A DNA stretch of 64,000 nt from CALCLY01 sp900552775 (lineage in GTDB: Bacteria; Bacillota; Clostridia; UMGS1883; UMGS1540). The notes under the pieces were generated by a model. The model was given only the letters and a program-made list of their open reading frames with translations. It was not told where the DNA came from and made no database searches. The stretch covers positions 124,001-188,000 of the forward strand of contig CALCLY010000017.1 of assembly GCA_937966555.1 (NCBI GenBank), written 5' to 3'. The translations under genes and the position numbers were made by a program. Of this stretch, positions 53,799-61,871 are shown one piece after another. How positions within the stretch are numbered: position 1 is the first letter of the stretch; every line of letters starts with the position of its first letter.

Positions 53799-55844
53799 TT
53801 ATAGCACCTTCCTTATCGTATTGGGAGAGTACGTTGCAAAAATCTGTTCAAAATTTGTTGCAACGCTATCGTCTGCAAAGCCGTTATCGCGCATTACAAA
53901 GTAATACGGTTTTTGTTTGGCAATAGACGTTATGGTTTCGGTTGTCAGTTTTTCGTCAAAGCAAGCAATCAGGAAACCGTCAGCAACATTAAATACTTTC
54001 TTTTCCGCAATAACCGTTTCTTCAATTTTACTTGAAAGGAGTACGCCCAAATCGAGCATAACTTGAAACAGTAAATCCTCCGGCGTTCTGTCGTCTTTGA
54101 TATTATCAACCAAATTATCAAACATTGAAATATCAATCTCGACAGGGTTGTAGTACACATCTTTCATATTTGTGCTGTCACATTTTAGAACACGGAAACC
54201 CGTGTCGAGTTTTTCAACAAGTGCGTCATAGTTTTCCTTATCGCGGGGAATTCGCCAAGTATCCTCAATTTTGACAATAGTTGGATTTTCAATAATATCT
54301 GGATTTGAACTCTCTTCATGAATTGTGTCGTCACTTTTAGACTTGCGAATGGCAACTTTACCATTTTGTGAAATAACCTTATATTTCAATTCATCTTTAA
54401 TTTTTTGACCTGCACGCCTTATACGTTCCTTGCCGATTTCGCAAATGTTTTTATACCCGGCTTTATATGCTTCGCTTTTTTCATCTGTTTTTTCAGGTAA
54501 CTGCACCATAATAAATTTACGGTGTCCGCCGTCTTCTGCATTAAGCTGCATAACAGCGTGGGCAGTTGTCGCAGAACCGGAGAAAAAGTCGAGAATAATA
54601 GAGTCATTGTCTGTATATAATTGCAAGCATCTTTCTACAAGCGGAACAGATTTCGGATAATCAAAGAATTTTTTTCCATCAAATAATTTAGCTAATTTTT
54701 GTGTGGCACCTTGAGAATGGTCAACCTCTGTAAATTTCCAAATAGTCATTGGTGTAATACCTGTTTTTCGTAATTCAGATAAAAATCTTTTTATTCTAGG
54801 TACACCATTGCCATCGGGTCCAAACCAAATACGATTATCTTGGAGTCTCTCTAAAAATGCTTTTTTAGAGAGACTCCAGCTGCGACCAGCTGGAGGCTCA
54901 ACCACACGCCCAGAAGGCGTTGTGATTGGATAAATATTTTCTATTACCGCAGGACCTACTGATATATCACTAGAACTCCATACGCCTCTTGGATCGTTAT
55001 CTGGATTAGAATATCTATCATTTGCTTCGTCACTTCTTGCAATTCCATTGCACACCGATTTTTCTATATTCTTTGCGTAGCAAACAATATAGTCATGTGA
55101 TGGTGAAAAATGTTTCATCAAATTAACAGGCGAAAAAGCTCTTTCCCAAATTACTTGTGCAACAAAATTCTGCGAACCGAAAACTTCATCTGTACATTTT
55201 TTCAAATTTTCTTGTTCATTATCATCTATACTTATAAAAATTACACCGTCATCTCTCAACAAATCCTTTGCAAGTCTTAATCTCGGATAAATCATATTCA
55301 GCCAATCGGTATGAAAGCGACCGTTATTTTCTGTGTTTTTTTCAAGTTTTCCGACAATTTGATTTCCGTCTTCATCATAATTTCCGCTGACTTCGTCCCA
55401 CTCCTCATTCCTCATTCCAAACTCATCATTATACACAAAGTCGTTTCCTGTATTATACGGGGGATCTATGTAAATCATCTTGATTTTGCCGAGATAGGTT
55501 TCCTGCAAAAGTTTCAGAACTTCGAGATTGTCGCCCTCAATATAAAGATTTTCGGTGTTGTCAAAATCAACGCTTTCTTCTCTGCACGGGCGGAGGGTTT
55601 TGTTTATCGGTGCATTTGCAAGCAGAACGGATTTTTTCTTGTCCGGCCATGTGAACTGATAACGTTCCTCATTCCCGTCAACAACCTTTGTGTTGATTTC
55701 CTGCATCAGCACATCTTTGTCGATTGCACGGGCAACCTCACCGTTTTCATCTATCGTTTCCGTCACAGCATTCGGAAACATTTCCGCCAACTTCTTAAAA
55801 TTTTCATCAGCTTTGTTTATAGTGTGCATTTTTAATTTATCCAT
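53799..55844 (-). CDS. mod: Type III restriction-modification DNA methyltransferase, Mod subunit
   Basis: 681-residue adenine methyltransferase, recognising the target for both modification and restriction. Order of motifs is the beta class: catalytic MIYIDPPYNTGNDFVYND near residue 126, a long central target-recognition region, and the AdoMet motif IILDFFSGSATTAHAVMQL near residue 430. ATG 55844 follows AAGGAGG by nine bases; the nine codons before it are not needed. The start overlaps the TIR gene stop by eight bases, giving an intimate coupling. Confidence 0.93.
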   Translation of the reverse strand: MDKLKMHTINKADENFKKLAEMFPNAVTETIDENGEVARAIDKDVLMQEINTKVVDGNEERYQFTWPDKKKSVLLANAPINKTLRPCREESVDFDNTENLYIEGDNLEVLKLLQETYLGKIKMIYIDPPYNTGNDFVYNDEFGMRNEEWDEVSGNYDEDGNQIVGKLEKNTENNGRFHTDWLNMIYPRLRLAKDLLRDDGVIFISIDDNEQENLKKCTDEVFGSQNFVAQVIWERAFSPVNLMKHFSPSHDYIVCYAKNIEKSVCNGIARSDEANDRYSNPDNDPRGVWSSSDISVGPAVIENIYPITTPSGRVVEPPAGRSWSLSKKAFLERLQDNRIWFGPDGNGVPRIKRFLSELRKTGITPMTIWKFTEVDHSQGATQKLAKLFDGKKFFDYPKSVPLVERCLQLYTDNDSIILDFFSGSATTAHAVMQLNAEDGGHRKFIMVQLPEKTDEKSEAYKAGYKNICEIGKERIRRAGQKIKDELKYKVISQNGKVAIRKSKSDDTIHEESSNPDIIENPTIVKIEDTWRIPRDKENYDALVEKLDTGFRVLKCDSTNMKDVYYNPVEIDISMFDNLVDNIKDDRTPEDLLFQVMLDLGVLLSSKIEETVIAEKKVFNVADGFLIACFDEKLTTETITSIAKQKPYYFVMRDNGFADDSVATNFEQIFATYSPNTIRKVL

Positions 55845-56667
55845 TAAGTTTGTCCTCCTTGACTTCATCAATGAACCTATCCAACAAAAATGTCACTTTG
55901 GCATCATTGTTTTTCAGATTAAAAAGTTCCTCAATCTTGTTTTTTAGTTCTATCATACTCGCTTTACAATGCTCGTTTCCGTTCAGCACTGCCCCCATTT
56001 TCTTCGTATCAACTGCACATTCATGATACTTTGGATTTCCAAATGAAAAGGAAGGCACATATATATTAGTATAGTCAGTCTGTGTAACCCAAGCGGCGCC
56101 CATTTCGTTTAGACACGCAGGGCTCTCCAAGTACTTATCCGACCACAGAATTATCATAAAAAGTGTACTGTTAAAATGTGAACGCAAATATTCATAGATG
56201 GATGCATCCAGTGGGATTTTATGAAGTGGATGAGATGTATAAACTAACTGATTGTCTTTTACGCCCAATCCCGTTATAAACCGCTCAAGTGCATCTCCGT
56301 ATTTTTTATCGTCGGATTTATGGCTAATAAAAATAACCGGATCTGTTTGGGGAACATCAATGCTAGCAGATGTGGTTTGAACACACTCATCCTCCCTTAA
56401 ACCTGATAGAATTTCCTTGATTAACTGCATATTTTTCTTATGTGATGCAAGGTTATATACATATCCATTCAATGAGATAGCACCGATGTTTTCGTCATAC
56501 CATTTGTCAATGCCAGAAAGCGTATACATTATCTTATCGTAATCTGCATCCACAATGGCTTCTTTCAACTTGAACAAATAATTCATTAAATTGGCATTGC
56601 TTGTGTAATCGTCTATCGTCCCATATATGCCATCATATTCAACAGAAAGCCTTTGAAAGTTATTCAT
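55837..56667 (-). CDS. TIR-domain protein, first gene of the type III R-M operon
   Basis: 276 residues from ATG 56667 (AAGGAGA seven bases upstream). The first 105 or so residues are helical and unrecognised (NFQRLSVEYDGIYGTIDDYT, LSGLREDECVQ). From there on it is a TIR domain: PVIFISHKSDDKKYGDALER, YLRSHFNSTLFMIILWSDKY, and SPACLNEMGAAWVTQTD with the conserved Glu that is the NADase catalytic residue in active TIRs. The C-terminus is helical. Likely an NAD-consuming effector or signal producer tied to the restriction system (inference). Confidence 0.85.
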   Translation of the reverse strand: MNNFQRLSVEYDGIYGTIDDYTSNANLMNYLFKLKEAIVDADYDKIMYTLSGIDKWYDENIGAISLNGYVYNLASHKKNMQLIKEILSGLREDECVQTTSASIDVPQTDPVIFISHKSDDKKYGDALERFITGLGVKDNQLVYTSHPLHKIPLDASIYEYLRSHFNSTLFMIILWSDKYLESPACLNEMGAAWVTQTDYTNIYVPSFSFGNPKYHECAVDTKKMGAVLNGNEHCKASMIELKNKIEELFNLKNNDAKVTFLLDRFIDEVKEDKLNG

Positions 56668-56690
56668 TGTAGTATCTCCTTTATAGAACG

Positions 56691-56938
56691 TCAAGTTGTT
56701 TTTTTAATATTTTAATCTTCTGCACCAATTCAAATTTTTTCTTTGGTTGTTTTTCAGTCGTAAATGTCGGAGAAGTAAATATAAAACGCATTTCGTCAAT
56801 ACTTTTTAATTCTTTTTTAACTCTTGAAAAGCATAGATAGAAAAGCAAGCCGCCGCAACAGAGAGCTTACTTCCCGGTTTAAGTTCGGTCTTTAATTCAT
56901 CTTTTTAATGTTTTCGAAATATTATCAATTATCTCCAT
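56691..56938 (-). pseudogene. N-terminal remnant of a PLD/SNF2-type helicase
   Basis: ATG 56938 (GAGG upstream) opens MEIIDNISKTLKR and stops because one extra A lies in an A-run near 56911. Reading on in the shifted frame gives DELKTELKPGSKLSVAAACF, SIYAFQELKKELKSIDEMRF and IFTSPTFTTEKQPKKKFELV. I associate this with the N-terminus of phospholipase-D/SNF2 helicases that often lie in defence islands. Only about 80 of roughly 1,000 residues remain, ending at 56691 just before the TIR gene. The family call is from memory. Confidence 0.55.
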
Positions 56939-57018
56939 ATTTACACCTCTACATTTAAATTATAGCACAACAAGTGTACAATAATCAGTACAGTATTCAA
57001 TTGCATACAAGCATTATA

Positions 57019-57936
57019 CTATTTCAATATCTCTAAATACTGTTGCATTCGATTAATGACATACTTTGCCACAAGTTCTATCATAGATTCGGCATTGCCA
57101 TTTTTGTAAAACTCATCAAATGCTGCGTAATATATTTTTCTGTCGGCAAACTTCACATTGATTGCGGGATAGCCGTTTTGGATAAGGTCAAGGTTTAAGA
57201 GCAGTCTTCCTGTTCTGCCGTTACCGTCAATAAAGGGGTGAATGCCCTCGAATTCAAGGTGAAAACATGCAATTCTCTCTATGGGGTGCATTTTCTTTTT
57301 GCGTTTTTCGTTCTTGGCAAGAAGTTCAGTCATTTTCGGCTCAATCATATATGGCTGAACAGGGTCGGTATATGCACCCATAATGGTTACGGGAATTTTG
57401 CGGAACACTCCTTTATCTTCCGGTCTGTTCATCAGCACAAGCGAGTGAATATTTTTAATCACCGTTTCGCTGATTTTCGTGTTCTTTGCAATATCCTCGA
57501 TATACAAAAATGCATCTCTGTGACCGACTGCTTCGAGGTGGTCTTTCAGCGGTTTTTGGTCAATTGTCATACCTTCCAGAACCATTGCCGTTTCTTTTAA
57601 TGTAAGAGTGTTGCCCTCGATTGCGTTTGAATTATAGGTGAAGTCCACCATAAATTCATCGCGCAGTCTTTCCGCCTCGCCTTGCGTAAGCGGACGCTTT
57701 TTATTAAGTTCTGCTTTTAAAGCGTCAATTTTCAGCAGCAGGGGAGATAACTCCTTTGACATTTTTATTCCTTTGAGCGTTCTTGCGTCAACGGGCTTTG
57801 GTGCGTTTTCGGGAATCATATATAATTTGCCCTTTTGAACAACGCCGTCTATTCTGTTTTGAGCGCATAAAAGTCGGACTCTGCGCGGTGAGAGCCCCCA
57901 TTTTTCTGCCGCTTGTGAAACCTTAATATATTCCAT
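57019..57936 (-). CDS. Fic-family protein with N-terminal DNA-binding helix-turn-helix
   Basis: 305 residues. The N-terminus is a MerR/excisionase-like helix-turn-helix (YIKVSQAAEKWGLSPRRVRL). The Fic domain has the inhibitory helix FTYNSNAIEGNTLTLKE, so a class II self-inhibited enzyme, the flap PVTIMGAYTDPVQPYMI and the active loop HPFIDGNGRTGRLLLNLDL. I use ATG 57936; a Met two codons upstream is also possible. Such proteins adenylylate targets and may regulate themselves. Intact, unlike the Fic fragment at 1534-2154. Confidence 0.9.
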   Translation of the reverse strand: MEYIKVSQAAEKWGLSPRRVRLLCAQNRIDGVVQKGKLYMIPENAPKPVDARTLKGIKMSKELSPLLLKIDALKAELNKKRPLTQGEAERLRDEFMVDFTYNSNAIEGNTLTLKETAMVLEGMTIDQKPLKDHLEAVGHRDAFLYIEDIAKNTKISETVIKNIHSLVLMNRPEDKGVFRKIPVTIMGAYTDPVQPYMIEPKMTELLAKNEKRKKKMHPIERIACFHLEFEGIHPFIDGNGRTGRLLLNLDLIQNGYPAINVKFADRKIYYAAFDEFYKNGNAESMIELVAKYVINRMQQYLEILK

Positions 57937-57965
57937 AATCATACCTCTTTTAGGTTGTTGTATAC

Positions 57966-57994
57966 AGTATATCACATTTCGGGAATAAAATCAA
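57966..57994 (-). promoter_or_regulatory. Promoter of the fic gene
   Basis: Minus-strand TTGATT (57989-57994), 17-bp spacer, TATACT (57966-57971), 30 bases before the start. Confidence 0.75.
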
Positions 57995-58199
57995 CCCTCA
58001 TCACGAAAATAATTGCTTTGTATTGTTCCTAAAATAACCAAGGTAATAAAATTTCCGCATATGCAATTTTTTGAAAGTGTTTAGCAAGTTTTTGTTTTAT
58101 CATTTTTAAACATCCGTAACAAAAATGCGGCTAATCCCCATAAAAATCTAATAATTTGCGGAATATTTATGCTATCCGTAAAAAAAATACAGAAAAAGC

Positions 58200-58228
58200 T
58201 TGACAAATAATGGCATATATGATATCAT
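58200..58228 (+). promoter_or_regulatory. Promoter of the AAA ATPase gene
   Basis: TTGACA at 58200-58205, 17-bp spacer, TATCAT at 58223-58228. It covers the upstream ATG at 58210, which therefore is not the start. Confidence 0.8.
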
Positions 58229-58251
58229 TATTACAGAAAGGGGTTTTGGAC

Positions 58252-59367
58252 ATGCTTAAAAAATTTCAGGTTGAAAATTACAGGGGATTTAAAAATACTC
58301 TTTTATGGGACTTGTCAGATACTCGAGACTATGGCTTTCGTAAAAATTTAATTGATAATAAGATTGTCAAAAAATCCGTTGTTTTTGGCAGAAACGGCTC
58401 GGGAAAATCCAGCTTATGTACAGCTGTTGTTGATATAACCGCCCACTTGCTTGACGCGGAAAAAGATGATGTTTCTCAACACTTATATACATATGTCGGA
58501 AACGAAGACAGATTTGCAACATTTACATATATTTTTCAGTTCGGTAAAGATGAGGTTATGTATACGTATTGTAAGGCTAATTTAACAACTTTATTGTTTG
58601 AAGCAATAGCTGTTAACGGCAAGGAAATGCTTGTTCATAATTTTATAGATGAAAAGGACAATTTTATAAGAATTCCCGGTGCGGAAAATTTAAGAACAAA
58701 AGGACTTCAAAAACAATTATCGGTTGTTAAGTATATCTATAACAATACAATACAAGACGAAAATTCGGTTATAAGCAAAATTATGAAGTTTGTAAGCGGA
58801 ATGCTATATTTCAGGAGTTTAAGAGACGCTAATAAATATATTGGGTATAAACTCGGCAGCGAAAAATTAAATGAGATTATTCTTAACAATGGCAGACTCG
58901 AGGATTTTAATGCATTTATTAATGATATGGGACTTAATTACACACTTGTGCCATTAAAACTAATGAGCGGTGCACTTACAATCGGTGCTAAATTTGAGAA
59001 TGATAAAGTTGTCGAGTTTGAGTCCATTGCTTCCTCCGGCACCAGAACCCTTATGCTGTTTTATTGCTGGTTTATAGAGTTTGGCAAACTTACCTTTCTT
59101 GTAATAGATGAATTTGATGCATACTATCACCATGAACTTTCCGAAAAAATCCTTTCAATAATTCAGAGTTTTGACAATATGCAATCTATGGTTACAACAC
59201 ACAATGTAACATTATTGCACACCGATTGTACAAGACCTGATTGTGCTTATGTGATTGAAAACGGAAGCATTAACAATTTAAGCAGCCTTACAAAACGGGA
59301 ATTAAGAGAGGCGCACAATATAGAAAAATTATATCGTGCAAATGAGTTTGAAAAGGACAAAGAATAA
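58252..59367 (+). CDS. AAA15/OLD-like ATPase of the abortive-infection type
   Basis: 371 residues from ATG 58252 (AAAGGGG upstream). RecN/SMC-like ATPase: N-terminal FQVENYRGFKNTLLWDLS, Walker A VVFGRNGSGKSSLCTAVVD, signature-like SSGTRTLMLFYCWF, Walker B LTFLVIDEFDAYYHHEL and the switch MVTTHNVTLLHTDC. This set is shared by AbiLi-, RloA-, PARIS- and OLD-type defence ATPases. The usual nuclease or TOPRIM partner is not found directly downstream; a 230-bp stretch with a large inverted repeat follows. Confidence 0.82.
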   Translation: MLKKFQVENYRGFKNTLLWDLSDTRDYGFRKNLIDNKIVKKSVVFGRNGSGKSSLCTAVVDITAHLLDAEKDDVSQHLYTYVGNEDRFATFTYIFQFGKDEVMYTYCKANLTTLLFEAIAVNGKEMLVHNFIDEKDNFIRIPGAENLRTKGLQKQLSVVKYIYNNTIQDENSVISKIMKFVSGMLYFRSLRDANKYIGYKLGSEKLNEIILNNGRLEDFNAFINDMGLNYTLVPLKLMSGALTIGAKFENDKVVEFESIASSGTRTLMLFYCWFIEFGKLTFLVIDEFDAYYHHELSEKILSIIQSFDNMQSMVTTHNVTLLHTDCTRPDCAYVIENGSINNLSSLTKRELREAHNIEKLYRANEFEKDKE

Positions 59368-59470
59368 TACAAATAATTTGGGTAAAGGGGTGATGTCAAT
59401 TGATTGTTTTGGGCAAAAAGAAAAAACACATTAGAAAAACTGTTGGCGCAGTTTAACAATGTGTTTCTTC

Positions 59471-59523
59471 ACGGATATGCTAAATGCATACCACTCTAAA
59501 CAAGTATAGTTTAGCATATCCGT
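59471..59523 (+). repeat. 14-bp perfect inverted repeat with nested competing hairpin
   Basis: ACGGATATGCTAAA (59471-59484) pairs with TTTAGCATATCCGT (59510-59523) across 25 bases. Inside, CTAAAC (59495-59500) can pair with GTTTAG (59509-59514), which would exclude part of the outer stem. No T-run follows, so it is not a simple terminator. The rest of 59368-59599 has no supported gene. Confidence 0.75.
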
Positions 59524-59599
59524 AAACAAAAATCAAGAGTTTGGAGGAAATTTTTTATGATTTCTACGATTTTTTATGTTTACGGAGGTAATATACTTT

Positions 59600-60265
59600 A
59601 TGACAGATGTACAATTTAATAACAATTATGATGTGTTTCATTCGTTCCTGGTAGAAAAAGCTGACTATGATGGTTATTTTGAGTTTCCTAAAATTAGAAC
59701 ATGCAACCAATTGCCCGACAAAGTTATAACATTTTCAAAAGCAATGGCAAGGACATGGAACGATTTTGACTGCTGGGTTATGTTTTATGAGCATGATGTG
59801 AAATTTGAACGTTTATAGCATAATCCAAAACAGTATCTTGCGAAGCTCAAAAGGTTTAAGGGTATAATTTCGCCGGACTTCAGCTTGTATCGAAATATGC
59901 CGCTTTGTATGCAAATGTGGAATACATATAGGGGCAGAGCAATAGCCGTTTGGCTGCAGAATAACGGAGTTGAAATCATTCCCAATGTTAGATTTGGAGA
60001 TGAAAGAACATTCTCTTTTTGTTTTGACGCAGTAGAAGAAAATAAGACTGTTGCAATCGGTACTCATGGATGTATTAAGCGGAAGGAGGATAAAATTTTC
60101 TTTAAAATAGGTTTGGCTCGTATGGTGCAAAAACTATCGCCTAAAACCATAATAGTTTATGGTAGTGCACCTGATAGCATATTCAAACCCTACAGAGATA
60201 TGGGAATTGACATCGTAGTTTTTAAAAGCGAGTTTTCAAAATCCAGAAAGCAGGTGACTGCTTAA
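59600..60265 (+). pseudogene. DUF4417-type protein interrupted by an in-frame TAG
   Basis: ATG 59600 with GGAGGT upstream. The frame reads FPKIRTCNQLPDKVITFSKA, ARTWNDFDCWVMFYEHDVKF, ERL, then TAG at 59816-59818, then continues without a break: HNPKQYLAKLKRFKGIISPD, LYRNMPLCMQMWNTYRGRAI, ESGVEIIPNVRFGDERTF-like sequence, ending SRKQVTA. This is the layout of DUF4417 proteins, which occur in phages and elements. The TAG probably replaced TGG (Trp). The 3' end sequence recurs at 61611-61635. Its stop overlaps the next start by one base. Confidence 0.75.
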
Positions 60266-60825
60266 TGGGAGGAAGCATATCAGGAAATTTTGGAAATACC
60301 AAAGGCAATTCATTAGATGCTTTAAGCGACCTTTTAGCAGCGGCATCGTTAATTCCGGGACTTGACACATTTACCGACTTGGCATCAATACCTGTTGACC
60401 TCGCGAGAGGAGATTTTTTATCGGCAGGGCTTGACGCTGTCGGCATAATTCCCTTTATCGGAGAGGTTGCAGACACAGCAAAACTTGCTAAAATGGCAGA
60501 TAAAGCGGTCGATGTCGCCAAAACTACAAATAAATTGTCAGATGCTGCAAAAGGTATAAAAAGAATTTCGCCGACAAAGTTAACACAAACTCATAAGTTG
60601 ACATTGAGCAAAAAACAATATAAAAATTTAGTGGAAAGCATAAGAAAAAATGGTATTACTGAACCTATTAAGTATGTTGAGTATAAAGGTACAAAATACG
60701 TTGTTGACGGGCATCATAGATTGAGGGCAGCAAAACAACTCGGATTGGATAAAATTCCAACTCAAAGGGTCTCGTTACCTTATAAAGGATATAAAACAAT
60801 TAATGACTTGCTTTGGTTTGATTAA
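60265..60825 (+). CDS. ParB-like nuclease-domain protein of polymorphic-toxin type
   Basis: 186 residues. The N-terminal half is a Gly/Ala-rich helical stretch (AAASLIPGLDTFTDLASIPV, GDFLSAGLDAVGIIPFIGEV) as found in front of toxin domains of polymorphic toxins. The C-terminal half is ParB/sulfiredoxin-like: KQYKNLVESIRKNGITEPIK and VVDGHHRLRAAKQLGL with the GxxR-type nucleotide-binding core. No signal peptide. It overlaps the DUF4417 gene by one base. Likely a toxin cassette joined to the DUF4417 3' end; the phosphoesterase downstream is a candidate partner. Confidence 0.78.
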   Translation: MGGSISGNFGNTKGNSLDALSDLLAAASLIPGLDTFTDLASIPVDLARGDFLSAGLDAVGIIPFIGEVADTAKLAKMADKAVDVAKTTNKLSDAAKGIKRISPTKLTQTHKLTLSKKQYKNLVESIRKNGITEPIKYVEYKGTKYVVDGHHRLRAAKQLGLDKIPTQRVSLPYKGYKTINDLLWFD

Positions 60826-60845
60826 AATAAGAAGGATGGTTAACA

Positions 60846-61520
60846 ATGATATATATTACAGGTGACACACATATTCCGGTTGATATTCAAAAACTTTCTG
60901 CAAAGCGTTTCCCACAGCAAAAAGAAATGACTAAAAAGGATTATGTAATTATATGCGGCGATTTTGGCGGTGTTTGGGACGGCAGCAATGAGGAAAAATA
61001 TTGGATTAAGTGGCTTAAAAATAAAAACTTTACAACGCTATTTATTGACGGTAATCATGAAAATTTTGATATGCTTTATTCTCTTCCGATAGTAGAACTT
61101 TGTGGAGGAACTGCACACAAAATCGATAATGGAATTTACCATTTAATACGTGGGGAAGCATATATGATTGACGGGAAAAAAGTCTTCGTCTTTGGTGGAG
61201 CAGATTCCCACGATAAAGAGTACAGAATGGAAAGGAGAAACTGGTGGTGTGCTGAAATGCCAAATGAACAAGAATATAGTAATGCGGAAAAGAACCTTAA
61301 AAAGAATAATTTTGAGGTTGATTATGTGATAACCCATTGTGCACCAACATCTGTTCAAAATGCTATTGCTCCAACATATGAAGAAAACAAGCTGACAGAT
61401 TTTTTTGAGAGTATAAAAAATAAACTTATTTTTAAAAAATGGTTTTTTGGTCATTACCACAAAGATGTTGTGCTTGACGATAAGTTTGAAGGAGTGTTTA
61501 ATAAAACTATTAGGATTTAA
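60846..61520 (+). CDS. Metallophosphoesterase
   Basis: 224-residue calcineurin-like phosphoesterase. The metal ligands are in order: MIYITGDTHIPVD, IICGDFGGVW, FIDGNHENFD, THCAPTSVQ and FFGHYHKDV. AAGAAGGATGG precedes the ATG, 20 bases after the ParB-like gene. The substrate is unknown; in this place it could process a nucleotide made by or acted on by its neighbour (inference). Confidence 0.88.
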   Translation: MIYITGDTHIPVDIQKLSAKRFPQQKEMTKKDYVIICGDFGGVWDGSNEEKYWIKWLKNKNFTTLFIDGNHENFDMLYSLPIVELCGGTAHKIDNGIYHLIRGEAYMIDGKKVFVFGGADSHDKEYRMERRNWWCAEMPNEQEYSNAEKNLKKNNFEVDYVITHCAPTSVQNAIAPTYEENKLTDFFESIKNKLIFKKWFFGHYHKDVVLDDKFEGVFNKTIRI

Positions 61521-61592
61521 TAATGAGATATTTTATATATTTAATCCTGTTCTGCTGATTTTTAGAATAATTATAACAAGCACTGATTTTTT

Positions 61593-61635
61593 GTCACCTG
61601 CTTTCCGAATCCGGAAAGCAGGTGACTGTTTAATG
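61593..61635 (+). repeat. Palindrome carrying a copy of the DUF4417 3' end
   Basis: GTCACCTGCTTTCCG (61593-61607) pairs perfectly with CGGAAAGCAGGTGAC (61612-61626). The right arm extended to 61635 matches 60243-60267, the end of the DUF4417 gene and start of the next gene, in 23 of 25 positions. Confidence 0.85.
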
Positions 61636-61637
61636 AA

Positions 61638-61823
61638 TTGGGAATTTTTAATATTACGCCACTTCTATATAAAAAGTTTCTGTCTTGTTACAACCGTATG
61701 GTTGGAATAGCGCGAAATAGAAAGTTTTTTGTCGAATATCTCAAAGCTGCGCTATTAAAGGGTTTAGATGGAATTGTACCCAAAACCCTCTCTGAAGGAT
61801 TTAAAAAAAATTCTCAATTTTAG
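61638..61823 (+). CDS. Possible remnant frame after the duplicated junction
   Basis: A 61-residue frame from TTG 61638: FNITPLLYKKFLSCYNRMVG, EYLKAALLKGLDGIVPKTLS. It starts where the gene after DUF4417 starts in the other copy of the junction. I do not recognise it. Low complexity and no ribosome site; likely a decayed cassette. Confidence 0.3.
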   Translation: MGIFNITPLLYKKFLSCYNRMVGIARNRKFFVEYLKAALLKGLDGIVPKTLSEGFKKNSQF

Positions 61824-61871
61824 TATTAAAAATGATGAATTCTGTGTTTTTTCATTTTTATACCTCCTGAA

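Noticed and set aside
55845..55871. Earlier start for mod
   Set aside because: The extra codons cover the AAGGAGG site that serves ATG 55844.
47449..60265. General recoding of TAG as a sense codon
   Set aside because: valS ends normally with TAG, and only two accessory genes have an internal TAG, so local nonsense mutations are simpler.
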